This document shows positions 1-10,700 of a stretch of 64,000 bases of DNA, one piece after another. The first letter of the stretch is position 1, and every line of letters starts with the position of its first letter. Below the pieces are notes generated by a model. It searched no databases. It had not been told where the DNA came from and was given only the letters and a program-made list of their open reading frames with translations. Made by a program: the position numbers and the translations under genes. This DNA is from Chelydra serpentina (taxonomy: Eukaryota; Chordata; Testudines; Chelydridae). The stretch spans positions 24,154,001 through 24,218,000 of the forward strand of contig JBAIAC010000051.1 in NCBI GenBank assembly GCA_037349315.1, given 5' to 3'.

Positions 1-1765
1 CCAGCGGGAGTGGGATAGGAAGGAAGCTCTTTGGGGAGCTGTCTGTGCAGCACCTACCAGATTGGGGCCCAGCCTGGAGGCCTTTGGACATTACTGCCGT
101 ATAAATGTAAACAATAATCAGCCACTTTCTATATGTCCTGAGAGGGGAGAGACCCCTGCAGCATGTGGTGAGATTTCCAGGGCCCTGGCTCTATACCACA
201 GTCAGAATACTTGTATTTCAGCCTACCTGGCTTCTCGCTTACAGCCCCGAGCCCTGTCTGCCCTGCAGCTTGACCTGTGCTAGCAACAAGCGGGAGTCAG
301 AACACATAAGGTATTAGCATGGCCAGGGGGCTGCATTTACACACACCTCTTTGGGGCAGGGATGGGAAACCCAAATCACACCCCTGTGCCAATGGGGGCT
401 TTGCTGTGCCTCAGGGATACTGCCCCCACCCTAGGGTGCTGCCACTCAGCCTCAGGGTTCTTACAAGAGAAGGCAAGTGACTTGCAGCCCAGACTCCACT
501 GGAGACCCGCCCCTGTAGGCTTCCCAGGAGGGAAGAGATAGCTCATTGGTTTGAGCATTGGCCTGCTAAACCCAGGGTTGTGAGTTCAATCCTTGAGGGG
601 GCCATTTAGGGATCTAGGGCAAAAATTGGGGATTGGTCCTGCTTTGAGCAGGGGGTTGGACTAGATGACCTCCTAAGGTCCCTTCCAACCCTGGTATTCT
701 ATTATTCTATTCTATGAAATGTTCTGAACTGCTACGTCTCCCGGGTCATGTTCCCTTCCCCGCACTGGGCCAGTGCTATCTGCTTCAGGAGCTGACTACA
801 CCTCCCCCGCACGCTGAGCTGGCCTCAGTCACCAGTGACCCCCTCTGGGCCACGACCAGGGAGCCGACATAGTCAGGACAGATCCTAAAGTTGTGAGGTA
901 AGGAGCAGAGCTTTGAGTCACATCCCATCCAGCCCAGCTGGTGAGGGAGGGAGAGATCACGAGTGCTGGACTAGCACTACCAAAGGGGTGGATAAAAAGT
1001 TTTGTCTGGCCATGGGAGGCAACACCCTGGGGTGGCCTCAAATAGATTTCAATAGCTGGGTGCCAATCCAGAACTGAGCACATTTCCCTGCATAGATGGG
1101 ACTGTGACAGGGATTGGGCTGGAGTGTTTTCCCACCCCTACTCTTGTGTGTCTCTCCCTGGAGAGCGAGATGGAGCTGGAAGTGGAGCAGCAGAACAAAA
1201 GGGTTTGCCTACATAAACCACAACTTAACAGGTAACTGTCACCCCCAGTGGCCAGCATGTGTATAGCAGTTTGATTCTGCTCTGTTCGCTCAAGGAGTAA
1301 AGGCTCCTGCTTTCAGACCCAGAAGACCTGTGTTTGATTCCCAAAGACACACCAACCCAGGGACAGTTACACATCTACAAGGAAGTATTTTACCAACATA
1401 GCTGTACCAGTACAGATTCCTTGTGCAGACACATTGCAGCAGTGTAAAAGGTGACACCCGCTGCGGCAAGTCACTTTTTTCACCAGTGTAACTCACCTAC
1501 GCTAGGGGTTTGTCACCAGTGCAGAGTTCCTGGGATAGACAAGCCCCAGCCTTTACTCAACTCTGCTGCCAGTTTCCCTGAGGGGATAGTTTATTTAAAT
1601 AGGCGGGTGAGGCAGAAGAGAGGTCTGAAGAGGTCAGAGACCTTCAACCTAGAGTAATTGTCAAATACCTATAGGAGGGAAGGGCTGCTCCCAGTTCCCC
1701 AAGCACAGTCCCTGTGGCCTACCAGCCAACCATTGCGGGCACCCTGTTAGATTGGCACTTGTTAC
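1..1765 (-). other. MYL9: MYL9 intron 2 (partial)
   Basis: Sequence downstream of the MYL9 donor, read on the minus strand. It holds one tRNA-derived SINE (528-716); I see no exon 3 (the second EF-hand region) here. Confidence 0.7.
528..716 (+). repeat. Cryptodiran tRNA-derived SINE, copy 1
   Basis: The 5' tRNA-like head has an A-box-like ATAGCTCATTGG and a B-box-like GGTTGTGAGTTCAATCC. The body is followed by a CR1-like tail (GACTAGATGACCTCCTAAGG) and short ATTCT repeats. It resembles the Cry family of hidden-necked turtles as I know it. Confidence 0.9.
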
Positions 1766-1972
1766 CTAGAGACGCCAGCATGTCATGCAGATCCTCCTTG
1801 TCAATGAAGCCATCGCGGTTCTGGTCAATCATATTGAAAGCCTCCTTGAACTCCTGGATTTGCGACTGGTCAAACATGGCAAAGACATTGGAAGTGGCAC
1901 GCTGGGGGCGCTTCTTGGTGGTTTTGGCCTTGGCTCTCTTGCTGGACATCTTGGCAGCTGGTGATCTATCTC
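1766..1972 (-). CDS. MYL9: MYL9 first coding exon (exon 2), smooth-muscle myosin regulatory light chain 9; partial gene
   Basis: The ATG is at 1949 and coding runs down to 1766, giving 61 codons plus one base. The exon ends at a GT donor (1765-1764). A polypyrimidine tract and CAG acceptor lie just above 1972, so 1950-1972 is 5'UTR; A at -3 supports the start. The peptide has a basic N-terminus, the MLCK/ROCK phosphorylation site KKRPQRATS (Thr19/Ser20 counting Met) and the single divalent-cation EF-hand loop [12 protein letters not shown] at residues 42-53. The N-terminal [11 protein letters not shown] matches MYL9 rather than MYL12A/B, as I remember those proteins. The product binds myosin heavy chain necks, and its phosphorylation switches on smooth-muscle and non-muscle myosin II. 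The family protein is about 172 residues; exons 3-4 must lie left of position 1. The 5' non-coding exon was not identified with confidence. Confidence 0.95.
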
Positions 1973-2128
1973 CTGAGCAAGACAGGGAAAGCAGAAAGGA
2001 GACTGACTGACCATGGGAAGAGACAGACTTAACAGGAATGGAGTGGAGCAATCTATCTGAGTGATTGCAGTAGGGGCAGGGCTGGGAGACAGGCCATGTG
2101 GGTTCTGTTCCTGATTTGTCTGCTGGCC

Positions 2129-2300
2129 ATGCAACTAGACCAGTCATTTAACTGCCCTGCCCCCTCAACTTCCCCATCTGTAAAATGGGGATAATCATAT
2201 TTCCCTAACTATTGTTACACAGGAGGAGGGGTTATTTAATTAATTAGCTGGTCAATCATCCTGTGATCCTTGCAAAGTGATAATGATTGTAGGGGAGGCT
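2129..2300 (+). repeat. MIR-type SINE, 3' part
   Basis: Contains the MIR core word CCCCATCTGTAAAATGGGGA followed by an A/T-rich tail. It sits just upstream of MYL9 exon 2. Confidence 0.65.
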
Positions 2301-4670
2301 AGGGGTGACTACTCCCTTAGAGTCAGTTTTGCTGCAATTGGTGCATGGATGCAAGAACAAACACCTGTTCCCTCCCCCCCTTCCTTGAAAAAGACCCTGA
2401 ATTCCGACACTGACCCCAAAAGGTAAAACAGTCCCATGTGAATTTCAGTGGATCACACCCCTTTGTGTTGCAATATGGGGTTCCCCGCAACCGTCCGTCT
2501 CCTTACAGCTCTGGGGTGGGGTGGGGTGGGGTGGGGCGGGGCAGGGCTGAAGTTGTTTTCTGTGGTTACGTGGGAGCATAGTATGGAAGAGGGTGAGACC
2601 CACTGCTCTTGTATGTGGCAGGGAAGTTTAGTTATTGTGATGTATTGGAAATTGTTAAGATGACAAGACACTGCTTTAAATTGTAAGGGGTTTCCTGGTC
2701 CTGCTTGCAGCCTCGGGGTCTCTGAGGGAAGCCATGTGATGGTCTGGGTTTCCTGGTGCAGGCTGCAGAGAGTCAGCGTGGAGGTGAGTGGTGGCTCTCT
2801 GCTTTGTCTCACTCTGCTTTGGTTCTTGTGCGTTAGGATTCTAAATTCTAAGAAATGAAGTCGTGCTACGATGCAACCTTCCGACAAGAGTATTTATGAG
2901 TTTTTCTCTGTGTGCCGTGAACGTAACAGCCACAGCCTGATGTGAGGTTCCTACAGGGTAGCGAACTGGAAATAAGTTTCCCCATGGTTGCACCAGCACG
3001 AGTGCGAGCCAAGGTGGCAGCGCTGCTTTTGGTAGGCCCCTCGCTGAGCAGGGTTAATGGTTAAAGCACCGTGAGGAGTCTGCACTAGCACACCCACCTC
3101 TAGGTCCTACAGCTGCTGAGCCACAGGAGGAGCTGAGCTGCTCCTCTGCCTGCATCTACACTGGGCCTTTTTCTAGACCTTTTCCAAAGTCAGATCTTAC
3201 ACGGACCCACCCACGTTCCCTCCATATCGGTAAGACATTAAGAATGTGAGAAGAGAAAAATACTCCAGCAACCAAACTAGCAGCCTTCTTGGCCTGGATC
3301 TGCCCCTGCAGCCGCTTCTTGTGGGTGGTCACCAGGGCAGCGGGTGTACCCGCTGGTCTCAGACTCCAAACTGTCCATTGGGGCCTTTCTCTTTAGCCCA
3401 GTCTGCAGAGAGAGGCTTCTAGCTGAGCATCCAGCAGCTCCACCATGGAGACCCGCCTCCCCTGCTAGAGCTGCTTGCTAGGGGCTGTGAGGGTCCTGGA
3501 TCAAGTCTCAAATATCCTGGTGCTTATGCGACAAATCCCCCTGCGCCCCTCTAGGGAGGGACTCCACGCGATGGGCACTTGGAGTGTGCCAGATTTTGCT
3601 CCCCTTGCTGCTGGTGTAAGCTTGGTGTAACTCCACCACCCCTAGTGTATGTGCCTGAAAGCAGAATTTGGCCCGTCCTTAACCAGAAGAGCCCTGTGCA
3701 ATAGACAAGCATCTCTCAGGATACTGGGGAGAGGGGGCTCCGTGGTCAGAGGGGGCCCAGCAGGTGGCATGCTGCACAGCTGCCTGTACTGACCCCCGTC
3801 CTCTGAGCCCAAGGGCAACCCCTCAGGTCAGGCAGAGTGTGTGTCCCCATCTTTAGGATCCTTGCATGGAAGGGGTTCTAGATGTGCAAAGAGTTCCCAT
3901 TATCAGGGAAAGAGCCCAGCCATCCTCCCCTCCATCACAAAGCCCTGCAGTGGTCTGCTTGCCGTGTACCCTTTAAACACACAAAGAAAGGCTCACAAAC
4001 AAGACATGGGCTCTGGGCTGCCTTCCCAGGGCCGGCCCTGTTAGGAACAAGCAGGAAGTTGCTTATCTGCTCCTTGCAGATTCCTAGCATTCCACTCCCC
4101 TCCCCCGGCCCTCTTTGTTTCGCCAGAGAGCGGCTTGCCGAGCTGGGCTCACCCCCCGCAGCAGCAGCAGCAGCAGCTTGTGACCTACGCCTAGGGCTCC
4201 CAGCACACTGAGCGGAGCTAAGGACCGAGCTGTAATCTTGGGGGGCTCTGATTTACACTCAGGATGGCCTGAGCACATCCAGCAGCCCCATGCAGGCCAG
4301 CCGCAGCCACTCTTGCATTGGTGGCTCTGTCACGGCAGGGAGAGGGTTAACAGAGCACCAGGCCCTGAGCTCACCCACGCTGCCCCCTGCCAGGGCCATG
4401 GGAGCTCAGCGCAGAGAGCAGCCGCTATTTCTCCCAGCTCCTAAGCAGGGTGTGGCCTTGCAGCCCGCAGGGGAGAGGCCTGGCCCCCTCATGCCAGCAC
4501 CTCTGCTGAGCATTTGCCATAGGGGTGGCTGATATCATCATGCTGGGCCTGGTTTCTAAACCTCAGCAGGTCTCCTAGCAACTGCTCTGACTGGGGATTG
4601 CCCCCAGCCACGTGCCTGCCCATCATTCCTGCACTGGTCACGTGACTCTCTATCCAGTTACTGTATCAGC
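2300..4670. other. MYL9 intron 1 or upstream region, no exon recognised
   Basis: Mostly unique-looking sequence. A CAG run at 4160-4177 (CTG on the MYL9 strand) followed by GGGGGTGAGC on the minus strand could be a 5' non-coding exon end, but nothing confirms it. Confidence 0.4.
2513..2542 (+). repeat. (GGGGT)n simple repeat
   Basis: Four GGGGT units followed by two GGGGC units. The G-runs could form a quadruplex on the plus strand, about 550 bp upstream of MYL9 exon 2. Confidence 0.9.
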
Positions 4671-4677
4671 TGGCCGA

Positions 4678-4735
4678 AAATAAGAAAGAAAAACTTGTAG
4701 CACCTTAGAGACTAACAAATTTATTTCAGCATAAC
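4678..4735 (-). mobile_element. Penelope-like element terminal fragment
   Basis: Contains AACTTGTAGCACCTTAGAGA and ACAAATTTATTTCAGCATAA. This is the reverse complement of the right arm of the 35.6-36.5 kb element, including the 40 bp missing from that element's left arm. Confidence 0.8.
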
Positions 4736-4930
4736 AGGCAGCTATCCCCAGATCTTCAATAGGTGAAAGGTCCTCAGCCTGCTACATAGTTGAATATTTT
4801 TTCCCTGTGGCCTCTTCCTCTGATCATTTGCTTAGGGATTTAATTGCTCTGGTAACTTCCAATCACATCACCTGCTTAGTATGTGCTACTGTGCAATGCA
4901 TCTTGCTGCTGGATGGACTCCCCACCTACC

Positions 4931-5206
4931 CAGCCGCGTAGCCAGGTCCTGAGTACAGTGGGAGCGGAGCTAAAAAAGGCGCCCCCCCCTGGCAGCGCTC
5001 CAGCTGTTCGGCAGCACTTCGGCGGCGGGTCCTTCACTCGCTCCGGGTCTTCAGGGTACCCGCTGCCAAAATGCCGCCGAAGACCCGGAGCGAGTAAAGC
5101 TCCGCTCCTGCTTTAAAAAAAGGCACCGCTTCCTTTTTAAGGCGCTGCTTCTGCTCACGGGGGAGCGGCCGCTACCTCCGCTTCCCCGCCCCCGGCTACG
5201 CTACTG
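4931..5206. mobile_element. hAT-like non-autonomous DNA transposon
   Basis: Terminal inverted repeats (CAGCCGCGTAGCC at left, GGCTACGCTACTG at right) are flanked by an exact 8-bp duplication CACCTACC (4923-4930 and 5207-5214). The GC-rich interior has an inverted repeat around GAAGACCCGGAGCGAGT. There is no transposase. Confidence 0.88.
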
Positions 5207-5742
5207 CACCTACCTGGTCAATTACCGCCTGAGAGCTCAATTAAGGTGCCATCAGCCCATCCTAATTGACTGATTCCCACATGGCTGCACCTCACCTGCC
5301 AACTCGGGGACTCAAGTCATCGTTGCCCCTTTTCACCAGGCTCCTGAACATGGGAGGTAGGACAGGTTTCACCCGCCTCTCCGGGGAAAAATCCCTCATT
5401 CAGGGGGCCTCCACAAAAAGCTGGGGGTGGGTGCAGGAATCATGGCCAGGGAACACCTGCACCCCACAGTGGCTGTTGTAACAGGAGTGGGAGTTACGGT
5501 AGCTGCCAGACGAACTCACATGGGCAATGATAAAAGACACAAACACCCTCTCACCTGTGGGTGAGCACTTTTCACAAAGCTACCGCTTCATAAACCTATC
5601 AGTCCTCGTCCTCAATGGAAACCTGCACAGCACTTTCAAAAGAGCTTACACTCATTACTCTGCTGCAGGGCAAGGGCTGGGGTGGGGGAAGGTCAAAGAT
5701 CCCAGCAGTCACAGGAACTTCCTGACCCCTGGAGGTTTCTAA

Positions 5743-6992
5743 CTTCTTGTCTGCACACAAACTTGCAGTGGTTTGGTTACAGGTGTGGTTTTAAACTGAC
5801 TCAGTTATACTGAAAAGGGTTTGGTGCTAGTTTAAGAGTGTCTTATACAGGAACTCCTCACTTAAAGTCACCCCGGTTAACATTGTTTCGATGTTACGTT
5901 GCTGATCAATTAGGGAACATACTCGTTTAAAGTTGCGCAATGCTCCCTTATAAAGTCGTTTGGCAGCAGCCTGCTTTGTCCACTGCTTGCAGGAAGAGCA
6001 GCCCTTTGCAGCTAGCTGGTAGGGACTTGGAACCAGGGTGTACCGGCAGCCCCCCTATCAGCTGCCCGCTCCCCTAAGTTCCCTGTGTGGCAGCCACCCA
6101 GCAGGTTATCAGCTGCCGGCAGTTCAGCTGTCCCTCCCCCCCACTGCATGTGCTGCTCCCGCCCTCTGCCTTGGAACTGCTCCCAGGATCCTCCTGCTTG
6201 CTGTGGGGGGGAGGGGAGGGGGAAAAGGGAGGGACTAATGTCAGAGTAACTCCCTCCCCCCTGCTCCTGCACCCTGCTTACCCCTTCTCCATATAGAGCA
6301 GTGTGGGGACATGGACTGAGAGAGACAGAGAAAGCTTGTGGCAGCAGCTGCTGTCTCAACTTCCATATCCACTTTAAAAGACAATGTACTTAAGAGTGGG
6401 GTCAGCATACTTAAAGGGGCAATGCGCATCTCTCTCTCTCACACACGGTGCGTGTCTGTCTGCCATGCTGCCTTTTAGAATGTGAGGCTACATTAACAGC
6501 AATGTGTTAATCCTTGACGGCTCAGCCAGAAGCTAGTTCATCATTTATCAGTAAGGTATTCCCTGGGCAATATCACTCTCTCTAACTTCACCACCTCAAC
6601 CAAGCTTCACAATCATCATCGCTGTGTACAGTATTAAATTGTTTGTTTAAAACGTATACACTGTGTGTGTATATATAGCTTTTTTGTCTGGTGAAAAAAA
6701 TTTCCCTGGAACCTAACCCCCCCATTTACATTAATTCTTATGGAGAAATTGGATTCGCTTAACATCGTTTCGCTTAAAGTCGCATTTTTCAGGAACATAA
6801 CTACAACGTTAAGCGAGGAGTTCCTGTATCAGCTTAGCACGTCTTCCTTATTGACTTCAGCTAAACTGCATTAAGCCACTCTTAACCCAGGACATGAGCA
6901 TCTACCTAGGACCTGGCACCAATTGAACTGACTTAATTTTTAAACGAATTCACCTAGTAACCAGTGCAGCGTTCTTGTGTAGACAAGGCCTC
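5743..6992. mobile_element. Outer TIR element of the CTACAC-MITE type, split by a Tigger-like insertion
   Basis: The ends are CTTGTCTGCACACAA (left) and TTGTGTAGACAAGG (right), which are inverted relative to each other. Removing 5848-6826 brings the halves together as a roughly 270-bp element like others in this window. Confidence 0.65.
5848..6826. mobile_element. Tigger/mariner-like DNA transposon remnant with TA duplication
   Basis: Starts CAGGAACTCCTCACTTAA and ends TTAAGCGAGGAGTTCCTG, flanked by TA on both sides (5846-5847, 6827-6828). The 979-bp length and absence of a transposase frame indicate a non-autonomous or decayed copy. TIRs of this style and TA targets are typical of the pogo/Tigger group. 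Confidence 0.75.
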
Positions 6993-7436
6993 GGGGCAGC
7001 TGCTAGGCCTGTACAGCAGGAGCAAACACTAGGCCCACAGCAATAGCAAGTTCAAAGCCCAGCTGCCTAACGCAGCAAGAGGGCTCCAGGAGAGGCTCAT
7101 TCAGTCAATTTCATAGCAGCTGCAGGCAGAGACTTAGTTCAAGGCTGACAGCCTCTCACTACATGCAAGTAACAGCCCCCAGCTAGGGATGAATCCACTG
7201 TTATGTTTGCCACAGGATGGCACTGATGAGTCACAATGTTACTAACCAGTTAGTTGCAATAATACTGGGTACTTATATTGTGCTTAAATTCCTGCGTTCC
7301 TAGCTGAGTCCTCCCAACTCCTCTGGGGAAGTAGGTTGGTATTATCACCCCATTTTGCAGCACGTGCATTTTACCCCCATTTTGCAGATGGGAAAACTGA
7401 GGCAGAGGCGGAAGCCCATATTTCCAAGCATTCACT

Positions 7437-7600
7437 CATTTTGGGTGCCCAAATTGAGTTGTCCAGGGCCTGATTTTCAGAAGTGCTGTGCACCCACAAC
7501 TGCCATTGTCTTCAGCGGGAGACTAGGGTGCTTCTCTGAAAGCCAGACCGCTTCCTTTAAGATGTCACAAGTGGGGCACCCAGAGTTAATGCAGATGTTT
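7437..7600. repeat. Dispersed TTTTGGGTGCCCA-type repeat
   Basis: Shares TTTTGGGTGCCCA and CTGATTTTCAGAAG words with segments near 11860 and 13610. An old dispersed family; class unknown to me. Confidence 0.4.
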
Positions 7601-7737
7601 AGCCCCACATTTCCAAGCAACTTGCCTAGCATAACTCAACAACCAGCAGGAGAGACAGGATGAGAACTGGGAGGCTTCCTGGTTCCAAGCCCCTTGTGCA
7701 TGGATCTGTGCCTCGGGCCTGCTGGCTGATCACATTC

Positions 7738-7976
7738 AGAATGGCCTAGTGGTTAAAGCACAGGCCTGGGAGTCAGGAGACCGGCATGCTGTTTATAGCC
7801 TTCCATGCAATGACCTTGGGCAAGTCATATCACTGCTCTGTGCCTCAGTTTCTCCATCTGTAAAGTGCGGACGTTAGCACACACCTGCTGTGTGGCCAGG
7901 GGAGGTGTGAGGCTGAATTCATGCCTGTTTGTAAAGTGCTTTGAGCTCCATGGGGGGAAGTGTAGAGTATTGTTAT
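7738..7976 (+). repeat. MIR-type SINE, near full length
   Basis: The tRNA-like head (GGCCTAGTGGTTAAAGCACA) is followed by the MIR core (GACCTTGGGCAAGTCA, CCTCAGTTTCTCCATCTGTA) and a 3' end with TGTAAAGTGCTTTGAG. Confidence 0.85.
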
Positions 7977-9353
7977 GATTGGTACGTGCCCCCTATGCCG
8001 GGCTGGGGAACACGTCCGCCTGCGTTCCTAGCTTATGTGGCATGGGACACAAAGCAGTTAAGGCACCATGTCATGTCGCATTAGTCTGCACAATGCCACG
8101 ATGCCACTCAGTGCTACATGCCAGAAAACACACCCTGGCTGTTTTGGCCACCTCATGTGAGCTGTTCTGGGAAAGGCCATCCGCGCTTTGCCGTTGCGTC
8201 ATTGCTACTGACAAACCTGACAAGGCCTTTGGGACGGCCAAACCCCATAGGGACGGGATCTCCTCAGAGTCTGCAAGCCAAGGTTGGACAGGATGCCCCT
8301 AAAGTAGGAGAGCCTGTCCCCACGGGATGGACTGGCACATGGGCACCCTTCTCTCGCCTTTCCTGCCATGCTGTGGCACAGCTGCCGCCACCTAGTGCCT
8401 CGCTCCTGTTTTTTCTTCTCTCATTCTATTTTGCGGTGTATTTCCCTCTTTCTTTCTTCTTTCGCGACTCCTGTTTCCCTTCCCTTTCCCAGCAACGCTG
8501 CATTGGTGGGGGGTTGGAGGGCAGTTAGGGTGCAGGGCTGTAAACCACACTATGCTGTCTGAAAGCGCCCCCCGCTGCCTGGCCCTTGACTCACACTAGC
8601 ATCCTTGGGGAGCAGCCTCCTCTCACTGGAGCTGCGCAGGCGGGAGACTGCCTCACCAGGCACCAGGCCTCCGAGCCCCAATGCAGTTTTACCACCTTTA
8701 CATCTCTGCACCCCAGTACCGTCTGACATGGCTAGGGAGCCCCCAAGTATAGCATTGGGGCAGGGCTGTTGTGACTGTAGCAATCTCCTCCTGCTGCTGC
8801 TTCCCTGAACTCCTGTCTACTCAGCCTGCCTCCTACCACCATGCTCTGGTGCTCTTCCCCCTTATATCTGCTGCATGAAGAGCACCTGTTATTGCCCCGG
8901 GCCCCAGCCCTTGGCTTTGCCCGCTGAGGAAACGCTATAGGAGACCTTAGTGTTTGGACAGCTCGGGGAGGGCTCCGACCAGGGACACGGCACTGCGAGT
9001 TAGCCCCTTTCTGAGGAATGACACATTTATGAGCCAATCCGGTAATACAGCTTCCCTCTGAGGGGTGCTGGCTCATCTCTGGCCTGGGGGCTGCCCTGGG
9101 CCCACTGTGACATGGGGGTATGTTTCTTGGTGCAACACCACTGACTGCAGGGAGACTTTGGAGCACCTAACAGTGACTTCCCAGGGAGAAGCTCTCTGCC
9201 CTCTGACTGGGACCTTTGCTGGGCACTGGGTGCACCCCTACGGTAGACATGCATTCACCCACAATGCCGAGAGCTGCGAGGGGCGGGGAAGTGCACCAGG
9301 AGTCCTTCTCCATGGGGTGAGCTGGAGGAAGCGCAGTAGCATTTGTAGTAAGA
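7977..9353. other. Intergenic, nothing recognised
   Basis: No exon-like homology or clear repeat seen; C/T-rich stretch around 8400-8500. Confidence 0.4.
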
Positions 9354-10203
9354 TGAGGCCCTAAAACATAAACCCTTGTATCAGAGGCACAGTATGAGGC
9401 CTAAGGCCTGAGCTAAAGTAATGGTCAAGACTTTGCTAACATAAAGCAAAGTTAAGCTGTACGCCAAAGGCAGGCCCTGCTCACAGAAGTTGGCAAGGAA
9501 AGGGCTGATGTTGCAAAAAGTACACAAACCTAAAAGGTACCAGAACACTTGTACATTCCACACAGATAACAAGGAACAGGCTGGCCCATCCTAAAGACAG
9601 GGGCAAAAGGGTAATATGATGGATAGAGTTGTTTTGTTCGAACCAACATGTACAAGGTGGGAGGCGGCATCTTACTGCGTAGAGGGATGTACCTTGTTAC
9701 GTAGAAGGGTTGCACCTCAGTACGTCAGGAGTGATGTGTAACTTGTTTGTACCTGTGTATAAGAATTCACCCTCGAGGAGTTGTCTTTGTCCGGCCTAGG
9801 GGGCAGTGGAAAGTCCCGCCACTGACTGAGCTGTGTCCATTGCCAGGGTGCACATAGGGACTAGCAACAAACCGTAGAGTTATAATTTATAATCTGGGGA
9901 GCTAGAGATTGTGTTTCTCCTCGACAATAAACCTGGCCGACGTGCCTTCGTACCTTACCAGAGTCTGTGGTCATTGGGGGTTCTCTCGGGGTCTGCTGTG
10001 TCAGCTATCTGCGCAGAGCTGGGGCAGCACACAGAGGGAACACGCACGCAGCCGACTGAGATCAACATTGAACAGAGCAGAGCACCACACCGGTTGCCGT
10101 CTGACAACAGCATTTACAGACCATCCTGTGTTCCTGCAGCTAACGATCTGGGGCTCACAAATAGAGGTAACCCCTCCCCACTGCTTGTCCTCACCTCGGG
10201 ATG
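9354..10203 (+). mobile_element. Endogenous retrovirus LTR (5' LTR type)
   Basis: LTR landmarks occur in order: TATAAG at 9758-9763, poly(A) signal AATAAA at 9926-9931, then a primer-binding site directly downstream. It matches a widespread turtle LTR family as I remember it. The left boundary is approximate, and no partner LTR or gag/pol coding follows. Confidence 0.75.
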
Positions 10204-10221
10204 TGGTGCCCAACACGGGGC
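10204..10221 (+). other. Retroviral primer-binding site, tRNA-Lys-like
   Basis: TGGTGCCCAACACGGGGC differs at about three positions from the 18-base lysine-tRNA primer site common in retroviruses. It marks the junction between the LTR and a leader that soon loses recognisable structure. Confidence 0.75.
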
Positions 10222-10467
10222 CTGACTGCAGCCCTCACATGCAATGAGCAATGCATTGCACTCAAGGGACTATGTAGGCGAACGGGTGCGGATCAGCGGG
10301 AGGAAAGGTGTCGGAATAGGGCTCCCTTGAGTGGCAAACTTTGACTGCAATCGTCTGTTAGCACCATGCAAATCTATGGCGCAGAATGAATAAGGGACAG
10401 TAACTAAGTCCTCCCAGCTGCCACCTCGGTCCACTCAGATTCCTCCTAGAACACTCGCTCCTTCCCT

Positions 10468-10700
10468 GAGGGCTAGTCTACACTTACCGGCTGGATCGGA
10501 GGCGACGGATCGATCTTCTGGGTTCGATTTATCGCGTCTTGTCTAGATGCGATAAATCGAACCAGGAAGTGCTCCCCCGTCGACACTGGTAATCCAGCTC
10601 GCCACGAGGAGTAAGCGCTGTTGACGGGGGAGCCTGCGTGCCGCGTGTGGACCACAGGTAAGTTCGAACTAAGAGACTTCGACTTCAGCTATGTTATTAA
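10468..10700 (+). mobile_element. CTACAC-type MITE, 3' truncated, with strong hairpin
   Basis: The left end GGCTAGTCTACACTTACC resembles other MITEs here. A perfect 15-bp stem (10521-10535 with 10549-10563) surrounds a 13-nt loop. The right TIR is missing. Confidence 0.7.
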
